A stretch of 64,000 nucleotides of DNA, from positions 4,092,001 through 4,156,000 of the forward strand of contig NSGV01000001.1 of the NCBI GenBank assembly GCA_002300355.1. The letters run 5' to 3'. Below are positions 36,253 through 43,928 of the stretch, piece by piece. Position 1 is the first letter of the stretch, and each line of letters starts with the position of its first letter. The translations under genes were made by a program, and so were the position numbers. This stretch comes from Streptomyces sp. TLI_235 (GTDB lineage: Bacteria; Actinomycetota; Actinomycetes; Streptomycetales; Streptomycetaceae). The notes below the pieces were generated by a model. The model had not been told where the DNA came from. It saw nothing but the letters and a program-made list of their open reading frames with translations, and searched no databases.

Positions 36253-37380
36253 ATGTCCCGTCCGCTCCTCGTCGTACCCCTGCTGGCCGCCGCCGCGGCC
36301 GGGCTCCGGTTCGGCCGCTCCACCCTCACCGGCTGGCGCGACCTCCGGGCCGCCCGCACCTACGGACTCACCGCCGAGCAGCGCCCGCTGCTGCTGCGCG
36401 CCGCTGCCGCCCTGGTCTGCCTGGTCGGTGCCGCGGTCCTGGCCGCCGCCGTCCTGCCCGGCCGCGCACCCGGCGGCTGGGGCCGAGCGCAGCACGTCCG
36501 GGCCGAGGCGGCGCCCACTCCGGCCCCCGCCGCTCCGACCCCTGCTGCTGCGGCGGCCGACCAGGGAGGGCCGGCCACGGCGCCGACCTCCGCAAGCACC
36601 CGGCCGCTGCCGCCCGAGGCCACCGCCTTCACCTCGATCGGGCACCCCGCCGAGGGCGAGCTGATGGAGGCCAAGGTCCCCGGGCCGGACGGCCGGCCCC
36701 GCACCGTCCGGGTCTGGCTCCCCGCCCAGTACCGCACCGACCAGCAGGCCCGCTTCCCGGTGATCGTCCTGCACTCCGGCACCCCCCGGAAGACCGCGGA
36801 CACCGAGCTGCCCGACATCTTCGACGGCGTCGCCTCCGCGGTGAACCTCGGCCGCTCCCGGCCCTTCGTGGTGGTCGCCCCGGAGGCCCCGAGCGGCACC
36901 GAACACCCCTGCGATCTCGTCGCCGCCGCACCGCAGGCCGTCACCGACGACGCCGCGCTGCGCACCGCCGTGACCACCGCCTTCCGCACCCTGCCCGCCG
37001 GCCCCGGCGACTGGGGCGTGCTCGGCGTCGAGGCCGGCGCCCCCTGCGCGGCCGCCGCCGGGCTGGCCCGGCCCGACCTGTACGGTGCGGCCGCCGCGGT
37101 CTCCGGGCGCTACGACACCGACGCCCTCGCCGAAGCCGGTGCCGAGGCCCCCGCCGACACCGCCGGCCGGCTGCTGCTGGCCGCCGCCAAGGCCGACGGC
37201 GCGGGCGTCGGCGCCGCCCGCGCCCTGCAGACCGCACTGCACGGAGGCAAGGGCCCCGCCGCCAAGGCCGAGGTCAAGGTCTCCGACATCGTGCAGGACT
37301 ACACCCACGAGCGGGAGCGCCTGCGGCTGGTCCGGGTCGCCGTGCAGTACCTCGCCGAGAGCCTCGCCCGGCCGAACTGA
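36253..37380 (+). CDS. Esterase D-like alpha/beta hydrolase without the serine elbow
   Basis: This 375-residue protein starts with two hydrophobic segments (residues 1-20 and 50-72), then a Pro/Ala linker, then an esterase-D/antigen-85-like domain from about 130 (RTVRVWLPAQYRTDQQARFPVIVLHSGTP). The nucleophile elbow expected in WGVLGxSxGG reads LGVEAGAPCA, so the catalytic serine is missing. It is likely an extracytoplasmic, membrane-anchored pseudoenzyme, as in some mycolyltransferase relatives. TGAGGTGG lies upstream of the ATG at 36253. The family assignment is from overall pattern only. Confidence 0.7.
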   Translation: MSRPLLVVPLLAAAAAGLRFGRSTLTGWRDLRAARTYGLTAEQRPLLLRAAAALVCLVGAAVLAAAVLPGRAPGGWGRAQHVRAEAAPTPAPAAPTPAAAAADQGGPATAPTSASTRPLPPEATAFTSIGHPAEGELMEAKVPGPDGRPRTVRVWLPAQYRTDQQARFPVIVLHSGTPRKTADTELPDIFDGVASAVNLGRSRPFVVVAPEAPSGTEHPCDLVAAAPQAVTDDAALRTAVTTAFRTLPAGPGDWGVLGVEAGAPCAAAAGLARPDLYGAAAAVSGRYDTDALAEAGAEAPADTAGRLLLAAAKADGAGVGAARALQTALHGGKGPAAKAEVKVSDIVQDYTHERERLRLVRVAVQYLAESLARPN

Positions 37381-37391
37381 ACCCCGCCCTG

Positions 37392-37414
37392 GCCGACCGC
37401 CCCGGGCGGTCGGC
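37392..37414 (+). terminator. Hairpin after the esterase-like gene
   Basis: GCCGACCGCCC and GGGCGGTCGGC lie almost back to back, 12 bases after the stop codon. The loop would need to open a few pairs. It fits a short terminator. Confidence 0.55.
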
Positions 37415-37568
37415 GGACCCCGGACCCGCCGGGGTGTCGGCACCGGGGCGCCCCGGGGAGCGACCGATACGCTGGGGACGGACCGGCGATCACACCGCCG
37501 ACCCCGCGACCGGCCCGCGCACAGCACCGCCGTTCCGCGCCGCGCCGCGCCCGAGGGAGACCCACACC

Positions 37569-39170
37569 ATGCGAGCCACCCGGCGGAACCGCCCCGCGAC
37601 CGCCGTGCTGGCCGCCGCAGCCGCCTCGGCCCTGCTGCTGGCCGGCTGCACCTCCGGCGGCTCGCCGGCCGCCGGCCCGGGCGCCACCGGTACCCCCGGC
37701 GCCTCCGCGGGCGGCTCCCAGGCCGCGGCGAACGCCGCGCCGCTGCAGCCGCTGCCCGAACAGACCCCCGCCGCCCTCGCCCCGTACTACGCGCAGAAGC
37801 TCGACTGGAAGGCCTGCGACGGCGAGTTCGAGTGCGCGCAGTTCAAGGTCCCGCTCGACTACGCCCAGCCCGCCGGCGGGGACATCACCCTCGCCGCCGT
37901 CCGCAAGCCCGCCACCGGCGGCACCCGGCGGATCGGCTCCCTGCTGCTCAACCCCGGCGGCCCCGGCGGCTCCGCCGTCGACTACCTGGAGGCCGTCTCC
38001 CGCGGCTACGACCCGCAGATCCGCGCCGCCTACGACCTCGTCGGCCTCGACCCGCGCGGCGTCGGCCGCTCCGCGCCGGTCAGCTGCCTCTCCGGCGACC
38101 GGATGGACGCCTACGCCGCCACCGACATCACCCCCGACGACCAGGCCGAGACCGACGCCCTGATCGCCGCCGACAAGGAGTTCGCGGCCGCCTGCAAGGC
38201 CAAGTCCGGCGCCGTCCTCGGCCATGTCTCCACCGTCGAGGCCGCCCGCGACATGGACGTCCTGCGCGCCCTGGTCGGCGACGACAAACTGCACTACCTC
38301 GGCAAGAGCTACGGCACCTTCCTCGGCGCCACCTACGCCGGCCTCTTCCCGAGCCGGGTCGGCCGGATGGTCCTCGACGGCGCCATGGACCCGTCCCTCG
38401 ACTCCAGGGCCGGCAACCGCACCCAGGCCGGCGGCTTCGAGACCGCCTGGGCCGCCTTCGCCAAGGACTGCGCCAAGCGCGAGGACTGCCCTCTCGGCCG
38501 CACCGAGCAGGAGATCGGCGAACGGCTCACCGCGCTCTTCCGGCAGATCGACGCCAAGCCGCTGCCCACCGACTCCGCCCGCCCGCTCACCGAGGCCCAG
38601 GCCACCACCGGCGTCATCGAGGCGATGTACGCCGAGTTCCTCTGGCCCCAGCTGCGCACCGCGCTCGCGGACGCGGTGGCCGGCGACGGCACCGCACTGC
38701 TCGCGCTCTCCGACGAGTACTACGAGCGCGCCGAGGACGGCAGCTACCCCAACCTGATGGCCGCCAACATGGCCGTCAACTGCCTCGACCTGCCCGCACC
38801 GTTCACCGGCCCCGAGGAGGCCCGCGCCGCCGAGGCGGACTTCGCCGCGGCCTCCCCGCACTTCGGCCGGGACATGGCCTGGATGGCGCTCTCCTGCGCC
38901 TACTGGCCGGACCGCCCCACCGGGCAGCCGCACACCGTCCGGGCCGTCGGCGCGGCACCGATCGTCGTCGTCGGCACCACCCGCGACCCGGCCACCCCGT
39001 ACGCCTGGGCGCAGTCGCTGGCCGGCCAGCTGGAGTCCGGCCGGCTGATCACCTACGACGGCGACGGCCACACCGCCTACGGGCGGCGCAACACCTGCGT
39101 GGACGGCGCGGTCAACCGCTACCTGCTGGGCGGCGAGGCGCCGGCGCAAGGGACACGCTGCGCCAAGTAG
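37569..39170 (+). CDS. Secreted TAP-like alpha/beta-hydrolase (tripeptidyl aminopeptidase family)
   Basis: This 533-residue lipoprotein-type exopeptidase or esterase has a signal peptide ending in the lipobox LLLAGC (Cys27), a Gly/Ala/Ser linker, then the hydrolase with oxyanion region LNPGGPGGSAVDYL, nucleophile elbow GKSYGTFLGATYA, the Asp in GTTRDPATPY and the His in GDGHTAYGR. The TAP C-terminal domain is present. In Streptomyces such enzymes (SlpD/SlpE type) release tripeptides from extracellular proteins. The ATG follows GAGGGAGACCCACACC. A TACGCT near 37467 could be its -10 box. Confidence 0.92.
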   Translation: MRATRRNRPATAVLAAAAASALLLAGCTSGGSPAAGPGATGTPGASAGGSQAAANAAPLQPLPEQTPAALAPYYAQKLDWKACDGEFECAQFKVPLDYAQPAGGDITLAAVRKPATGGTRRIGSLLLNPGGPGGSAVDYLEAVSRGYDPQIRAAYDLVGLDPRGVGRSAPVSCLSGDRMDAYAATDITPDDQAETDALIAADKEFAAACKAKSGAVLGHVSTVEAARDMDVLRALVGDDKLHYLGKSYGTFLGATYAGLFPSRVGRMVLDGAMDPSLDSRAGNRTQAGGFETAWAAFAKDCAKREDCPLGRTEQEIGERLTALFRQIDAKPLPTDSARPLTEAQATTGVIEAMYAEFLWPQLRTALADAVAGDGTALLALSDEYYERAEDGSYPNLMAANMAVNCLDLPAPFTGPEEARAAEADFAAASPHFGRDMAWMALSCAYWPDRPTGQPHTVRAVGAAPIVVVGTTRDPATPYAWAQSLAGQLESGRLITYDGDGHTAYGRRNTCVDGAVNRYLLGGEAPAQGTRCAK

Positions 39171-39281
39171 CGCCCGGTCCGGTCCCGGTGTCCATCAGGT
39201 AAGACCCGTACCTCGCCGACGGTCCTGGCGGATAACATGGTGCGCCCCCGCGTGTCCCGCCGTCCCGACAGGAGCGTCCCC

Positions 39282-39947
39282 GTGCTCGGAGTCAACGACC
39301 TGGCGACGTACGTCCTCGGCGCCCTGGTCATCGTCCTGCTGCCCGGCCCGAACTCGCTGTACGTCCTGTCCGTCGCCGCCCGCAAGGGCGTCCGCACCGG
39401 CTACCGGGCCGCCGCGGGCGTCTTCATCGGCGACTTCACCCTGATCAGCCTCACCGCCCTCGGCGCCTCCTCGCTGCTGGAGGCCAACCCGGCGGTCTTC
39501 GCCGTCGTGAAGTTCGGCGGCGCGGCCTACCTGCTGTGGATCGGCATCGGCATGGTCCGGGCCGCCCGCCAGCTCTGGCGCGAGCGGCGGGCCGCAGCCC
39601 ACGCGATCGACGCGGTGGAGACCGCCGAGGCACTGCCGGAGAACAGCGAGAACCCGTTCCGCCGGGCGCTGGTGATCAGCCTGCTCAACCCGAAGGCCAT
39701 CCTCTTCCTGCTCTCCTTCTTCACCCAGTTCGTCGACCCGTCCTACGGCATGCCGGCGCTCTCCTTCGGCCTGCTCGGCGGCATCCTGCAGACCTTCAGC
39801 GTCCTCTACCTGTCCCTGCTGATCTTCGCCGGCACCAGCCTCGCGACCGCCTTCCGCCGCCGCAAGCGCCTCTCCGCGGGCCTCACCAGCGGCGTCGCCC
39901 TGCTCTTCGCCGGCTTCGCCGCCAAGCTCGCCGTCTCCTCCGCCTGA
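39282..39947 (+). CDS. LysE-family amino-acid exporter
   Basis: This 221-residue inner-membrane protein has six hydrophobic segments and the LysE signature VIVLLPGPNSLYVLSVAARKGVRTGYRAA, followed by WIGIGMVRAA and NPKAILFLLSFFTQFV. It probably exports leucine or another amino acid. GACAGGAG lies 7 bases before the GTG at 39282. An upstream in-frame ATG at 39237 has no ribosome site. Confidence 0.9.
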   Translation: MLGVNDLATYVLGALVIVLLPGPNSLYVLSVAARKGVRTGYRAAAGVFIGDFTLISLTALGASSLLEANPAVFAVVKFGGAAYLLWIGIGMVRAARQLWRERRAAAHAIDAVETAEALPENSENPFRRALVISLLNPKAILFLLSFFTQFVDPSYGMPALSFGLLGGILQTFSVLYLSLLIFAGTSLATAFRRRKRLSAGLTSGVALLFAGFAAKLAVSSA

Positions 39948-40000
39948 GCTCCGCAGCCCCCGCGCCCCGGCCGCGGTGCGGACCACCTCCGGAAACTGTG

Positions 40001-40006
40001 TAGACT
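40001..40006 (+). promoter_or_regulatory. -10 box of the tRNA-Thr promoter
   Basis: TAGACT lies 52 bases before the tRNA, a good actinobacterial -10. The region 17-18 bases upstream (GTGCGGAC) is a poor -35, so the call rests on the -10 and position alone. Confidence 0.4.
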
Positions 40007-40058
40007 GGCCCGCGTTGCCGATGCGATCCTCGACCAGTCGGGGAGCCCCGGCAGCGGC

Positions 40059-40132
40059 GCCGCCTTAGCTCAGTTGGCCAGAGCAACGCACTCGTAATGC
40101 GTAGGTCGCGGGTTCGAATCCCGCAGGCGGCT
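40059..40132 (+). tRNA. tRNA-Thr (anticodon CGT)
   Basis: The acceptor stem GCCGCCT pairs with AGGCGGC. The anticodon stem ACGCA/TGCGT encloses loop CTCGTAA with anticodon CGT, read as threonine (codon ACG). The T arm GCGGGTTCGAATCCCGC is canonical. A CCA is encoded at 40133-40135. The 3' half doubles as the attachment site of the integrated element, and the tRNA remains intact at attL. Confidence 0.97.
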
Positions 40133-40133
40133 C
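40090..40133 (+). repeat. attL: 44-bp direct repeat in the tRNA-Thr 3' end
   Basis: This sequence is identical to 56697-56740 over all 44 bases, and the flanking bases differ on both sides. It runs from the anticodon loop to the C after the discriminator base. This is the classic duplication left by tyrosine-recombinase integration into a tRNA gene. Confidence 0.95.
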
Positions 40134-40138
40134 CACCC

Positions 40139-40175
40139 AAGTGGCCCGGTCAGATACGTCCTGACCGGGCCACTT
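40139..40175 (+). terminator. Element-borne terminator behind the tRNA
   Basis: Perfect 15-base arms around a 7-base loop begin 6 bases after attL. It lies in element DNA and can end the tRNA transcript, replacing the chromosomal terminator that was displaced to 56748. Confidence 0.85.
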
Positions 40176-40218
40176 CGTCTGTCACCAGCTCGAAGGCCTC
40201 CCTGCTGGCCCGGACGCT

Positions 40219-40242
40219 GGTCTCAGTTCTGGTCTCAGTTCG
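40219..40242 (+). promoter_or_regulatory. Candidate integrase arm-type sites, left end
   Basis: TGGTCTCAGTTC occurs twice in tandem. The 18-base string CTCAGTTCTGGTCTCAGT (40222-40239) is repeated exactly at 56586-56603. The distance to the att core is 89 bases here and 93 bases on the right, so the arrangement is near-symmetric, as expected for arm sites bound by the N-terminal domain of the integrase. Confidence 0.65.
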
Positions 40243-40247
40243 AGCAG

Positions 40248-41042
40248 CTACAGCTCATGCACGGGGCAGACGTCCAGGTTGAGGCGTCGTCCTCTGAGCT
40301 GGGTGACGAGCGCCTGCGACGGCGCCCAGTCGGCGTTGAGCTGCCGTCCGAGTGTGATGCCCACCACGGAGCGCGCACCGCCCTGCTTGAGCGCATACGC
40401 CGCGCTCGCCATAGTCCCACCGGACGTGAACGTGTCATCAAAGAGCAGGATCCGCTTACCCGTTACCTCTCTGCCGGGGGTTACGACGAAGAGGTCTCGA
40501 GCGATCTCCTTGCGGCGCGTGTGCGCGCCGTTGGAAGCAGTTTTGGTTAGCACGCCTGTATCCCACTGCTCGTAGAAAGCCGGCGCGACCTTCAGTAGCG
40601 AGTCGAGGTGGTCATCACCGCTGCGTGTCTCCGTGTGCGAGGGCACGGTCGTAAGAATCTCGAAGGGGCCGCCATAACGGTCTTCAAGGCAGCTGCGATG
40701 CCCGTCGAGGAACTTCCATAAAAGGCACACGAGGGGAGCTGCAAGCCAGCTGGCCGACTGCTCGTTCTTCGCTTTGTAGATCATCCCCTCTAGCCCCGCG
40801 TTGAGGGAGTAGCAGATGGGAACTAGCCCATCGAGGTAGACCCCGTAGCTTCGGCACTCATAGCACCGCTGGTAGTGAATCCCAAGAGCGTCGGTCTTGG
40901 TCGGTTGGCGGCACAAGGCGCAGATGCCCTCGTCTGTTGGGAGCGCCTGAGGCGTGACATCCTGCACCTTGAGCCATTCCAGCCAGTCATCGACATACCA
41001 TTTCGAACGATCGTTCGGACGCGTGAACTGCTTGTATGCCAA
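40248..41042 (-). CDS. ComF-like phosphoribosyltransferase (cargo)
   Basis: This 264-residue protein has an N-terminal zinc ribbon with Cys41/Cys44 and Cys60/Cys63, and a C-terminal PRTase fold with the PRPP loop ILLFDDTFTSGGT (198-210). This is the ComF layout, but the sequence is long and diverged. ComF proteins act in competence or DNA handling with unknown chemistry. The TTG start at 41042 has AGGGGG 6 bases upstream, and a 41-base gap separates it from the DprA-like gene upstream, so the two form an operon. Base composition is distinctly AT-richer than the core element. A role in defence or DNA processing is inferred. Confidence 0.85.
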   Translation of the reverse strand: MAYKQFTRPNDRSKWYVDDWLEWLKVQDVTPQALPTDEGICALCRQPTKTDALGIHYQRCYECRSYGVYLDGLVPICYSLNAGLEGMIYKAKNEQSASWLAAPLVCLLWKFLDGHRSCLEDRYGGPFEILTTVPSHTETRSGDDHLDSLLKVAPAFYEQWDTGVLTKTASNGAHTRRKEIARDLFVVTPGREVTGKRILLFDDTFTSGGTMASAAYALKQGGARSVVGITLGRQLNADWAPSQALVTQLRGRRLNLDVCPVHEL

Positions 41043-41083
41043 CCCAGCCCCCTAGGCTCTGCCGTGGTGCCCCCGCGGCGGCA

Positions 41084-42028
41084 TCATACGTCGAAAGACA
41101 GCTGTCCGGGCTGGTTTTCAGTCTTATCGCGAACTGGCTGTTCGATGATGCCGATAGCCTGATCCGTTGAGGTGATCACGTGGGCTTTACCGCTGTCCAC
41201 CATCTTGCGCGCCCACTCCTGCTCATCCACGAGGGACCGGAGCAGGAGGACATACTTCCCCTGCTCACTAGCTACTCGGGCCTGCATCTTGGCGCCGGAA
41301 GTCCGTGATGCCTCGATGACTACACTCGCCTTGCTGATGCCGGAAGTGACATGATTCCGTCGGGGGAAGGTATCGCGGCCTGGCGATCGGGACGGCCAGA
41401 ACTGCGAGATAAGTGCTCCGTTCTGTGCTACTTCCTCGGCGAGGCCGACATTTTCCTTGGGATAGCATCGGGTGATGCCAGTCCCAATTACGGCGATTGT
41501 CCGCTTTCCTAGGCGGAGCGCTTCTCGATGAGCAGCAGTGTCAACGCCTCGCGCAAGCCCTGAAGCGATGGTGTAGCCACTTGCTCCCAATTCTCGGGAC
41601 ATGCGAGCAGCGCGTGCTAGGCCGATATCGGTTGCATCGCGGGTGCCGACCACCGCTACGGACTTTTGATCCATGCTTGAGGATAGATCTCCTCGGTAAA
41701 ACAGGAATGGCGGGAGGTCGTGAAGACCCCTCAGGTTTTCCGGGTAATGTTCATCCAGAACCGTGACGAGACTGGCGCCTACCTTGGCTGCCAGGTTCAG
41801 TTCTTCTTGGACGCGAGACTCGGCATCGGCGGGGTCCAGGCGGAGGCCTGCTCGGAGTACCGGGAGCGAGCGGCGTGCGGCTTGTGACTCTTCAGGAATT
41901 TCTCCACCACAGAGTGAATCCAAATTTCCGGAGAGTGCGCACCGTGCGATCAATGACCAATCAACGCTTGCTCCATCTATGCGAATGGAGCAAAGCATTA
42001 GAAGCCTCAGCTGGGCGTCATTGATCAT
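41084..42028 (-). CDS. DprA-like DNA-processing protein (cargo)
   Basis: This 314-residue protein has the DprA Rossmann-type core with VAVVGTRDATDIG (124-136), SGLARGVDTAAHREAL (156-171) and the ssDNA-binding motif FPRRNHVTSGIS (221-232). An N-terminal helical region sits at residues 1-75, while the usual C-terminal winged helix is replaced by a short tail. DprA binds ssDNA and loads RecA in transformation. It is not the chromosomal copy, as it sits in a mobile element, is AT-rich, and is followed by a phosphoribosyltransferase. AAGGAGAAGG precedes the ATG at 42028. The 209 bases to the integrase hold no gene I can support. Confidence 0.9.
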   Translation of the reverse strand: MINDAQLRLLMLCSIRIDGASVDWSLIARCALSGNLDSLCGGEIPEESQAARRSLPVLRAGLRLDPADAESRVQEELNLAAKVGASLVTVLDEHYPENLRGLHDLPPFLFYRGDLSSSMDQKSVAVVGTRDATDIGLARAARMSRELGASGYTIASGLARGVDTAAHREALRLGKRTIAVIGTGITRCYPKENVGLAEEVAQNGALISQFWPSRSPGRDTFPRRNHVTSGISKASVVIEASRTSGAKMQARVASEQGKYVLLLRSLVDEQEWARKMVDSGKAHVITSTDQAIGIIEQPVRDKTENQPGQLSFDV

Positions 42029-42237
42029 TTCCTTCTCCTTCTACTCAGCGATCAATGTTCGAAGGACGTGCGTGTTCCTGGGGCGAGACTAGCGGGTAAC
42101 TCCGACAGCCACGAGGCTACTGGAGCCTGGGCCTGCGACACGTGGTTTCATCGCGTCTGTCCTGCCAAAGTGTCTTGGGGCATGGCAGTTGAGCTGCCAG
42201 GGCGAGGCCATGAAGCCGCCCCGCCCCGGCGCTACCG

Positions 42238-43614
42238 CTACTTCATGCGCCTCTTGCGGCGCAGTCGCGCTGAAGGTCCGAGCGGGTGGCTGCTACTCGG
42301 TTCCAATGCTGGCCACAGTGCCTCGCCAATTCGGCGGGCAGCCTCCTGCGTGAGTGGTGTCGTGGCATGCACGTATCGACGAGTAACGCTGAGCTGCGAG
42401 TGGCCGAGGATCTCCATAATTGTTCGAATGTCCACACCCAGCTCGTTGAGGATCGTGCCGGCAGAGTGTCGTCCGTCATGGACACGTCGGTCGTCGATGC
42501 CAGCCTCGGCCAGGAGCTCCTTGAACTCCTCCCAGTCGCTGTGTGGGTCGATCGGTCGGCCATCGGAGCGGCAAAAGACCAGGTCGTTCTCCTCCCACGC
42601 CTCGCCGGCGGCTGCCCGCTGTTCCTGCTGACGGCGCCAGTGTTCTTCGAAGACAGGCAGGAGCGGTGGTGGGAGAGGGATGACTCGCTGGCTCTTCCTG
42701 GTCTTGGGCCGTGTGAGGAGGAGGCCGCCGCTGTGCCGCTCCGGGCAGGTGCTGGCGTGCTTCGCACAGCTCGGCTCACATGGCTTTGGGCAGCCACGCT
42801 TGTACGTCCGGTGCTTGGCGCAGTGGGGCTCGCACGGCTCGCGGTGGAGGCGCTCGCCGCAGGCGTGAGGGTCGGTGCAGCCGTGCCGCCAGGTGAGCCG
42901 CTGGAGCTGCCACCATGTCTTCAGTTGGCCAGCCTCGCGGTCCACGAACTTCCAGCGCAGGCCGAGCGATTCGCCCTGCCGGATGCCGAGCCCGACGCCG
43001 ATCGCCCAGCGCAGGCCGGTTGGCCGCTTGGTGGCGGCGAGCAGGAACGCACGTGCTTCGGCCTGAGTGAACGGATCGGCGTCCACTTCGTCCACCGACG
43101 GTGGGTCGACCAGCGTCGCGACGTTACGGGCGACCATCTCGCGGCGGTGGGCGATCTTTAGCGCTCGGGAGATGATCCTGTGCACCTTGAGGACGTGCGA
43201 GGGTGCCCGCCCCTCGGCGAGAAGCTGGGCGTACAGCACGTCGAGGTGCTCGGGCCGTAGCCTGTCGAGTCGGTGCTTCCCGATGCCGGGGATGATGTGG
43301 TTGCGGGTTTTGGACCAGTAGTCGTCCAGGCTGCGGGGCTTGAGCTTCGGGGCAGCGATAGTGTCCAGGTAGGTGGTCATCCACTGTTCCACCGTTGGGG
43401 CCCGACCGGCCTTCGTGACCCGGCCGGCGTCCCGGGCCGTCTCCAGCTCCTTGACCTTCCGCTTCACCTCGGCCTCGGTCTTGCCGGTACGGTGCCGCCG
43501 GTCGGGACTTCCATCGGACTTGACGCCCATTGTCACGCGGCCGTGCCAACGGCCGTCCGCGCCCGGGTAGATGGTCGATTCGAGGTTTGGAAGGCGCGTC
43601 CTGCGATCGCTCAT
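42238..43614 (-). CDS. int: Tyrosine site-specific integrase of the AICE
   Basis: This 458-residue recombinase carries an AP2-like arm-binding N-terminus (ESTIYPGADGRWHGRVTMG), a SAM-like core-binding domain (about 72-165) and a catalytic domain. Catalytic residues are Arg212 (GIRQGESLGL), His379 and Arg382 (HDGRHSAG), His405 and nucleophile Tyr414 (HSQLSVTRRYVH). A cysteine-rich insertion of eight Cys with several His occupies residues 246-290, inside the catalytic domain. CAGGAG precedes the ATG at 43614. It would join attP to the tRNA-Thr attB. The right-hand tip of the element does not contain int, and two cargo genes separate it from attL. Confidence 0.95.
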   Translation of the reverse strand: MSDRRTRLPNLESTIYPGADGRWHGRVTMGVKSDGSPDRRHRTGKTEAEVKRKVKELETARDAGRVTKAGRAPTVEQWMTTYLDTIAAPKLKPRSLDDYWSKTRNHIIPGIGKHRLDRLRPEHLDVLYAQLLAEGRAPSHVLKVHRIISRALKIAHRREMVARNVATLVDPPSVDEVDADPFTQAEARAFLLAATKRPTGLRWAIGVGLGIRQGESLGLRWKFVDREAGQLKTWWQLQRLTWRHGCTDPHACGERLHREPCEPHCAKHRTYKRGCPKPCEPSCAKHASTCPERHSGGLLLTRPKTRKSQRVIPLPPPLLPVFEEHWRRQQEQRAAAGEAWEENDLVFCRSDGRPIDPHSDWEEFKELLAEAGIDDRRVHDGRHSAGTILNELGVDIRTIMEILGHSQLSVTRRYVHATTPLTQEAARRIGEALWPALEPSSSHPLGPSARLRRKRRMK

Positions 43615-43633
43615 GGCGGTACTCCTGCAATGG

Positions 43634-43666
43634 GCGAGGGGACCAGGTTGGCCCTGGTCCCCTCGC
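43634..43666 (-). terminator. Hairpin between xis and int
   Basis: Perfect 14-base arms around a 5-base loop lie in the 70-base gap between the xis stop and the int start on the same strand. It could act as an attenuator that lowers int expression relative to xis, or sequester the int ribosome site region 15 bases later. Confidence 0.65.
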
Positions 43667-43684
43667 TGTGTGGCTGTTGGACAG

Positions 43685-43882
43685 TCAGTTGGCCAGGGTG
43701 GCCTGGCGCTCGATGTACGCCTCAATGTCGGCGGGCCGCACTCGGCGGCATCGACCGATCTTGATGGAGCCCAACTCGTGGTCAGCCAGGAGTTGGTAGA
43801 GCTTCGACCGGCTGATCCGGAGAACCCTGGCGGCCTCTTCCGGGGTGTAGACGACGGGCCGGGTAGCCGTGGCGGTGAGCAA
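43685..43882 (-). CDS. xis: Excisionase (MerR-like helix-turn-helix)
   Basis: This 65-residue DNA-binding protein has the winged-helix pattern YTPEEAARVLRISRSKLYQLLADHELGSIKIGRCRRVRPADIEAYIE, as in AICE Xis proteins. It directs the integrase towards excision. GGAGGAAAC lies upstream of the ATG. Its promoter must lie in or beside the iteron region that starts 47 bases upstream, which links excision to replication control. Confidence 0.9.
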   Translation of the reverse strand: MLTATATRPVVYTPEEAARVLRISRSKLYQLLADHELGSIKIGRCRRVRPADIEAYIERQATLAN

Positions 43883-43928
43883 GGTTTCCTCCTGCGGCGG
43901 TGGTTGGGCGGCGGAAGGGGCCTGAGGC

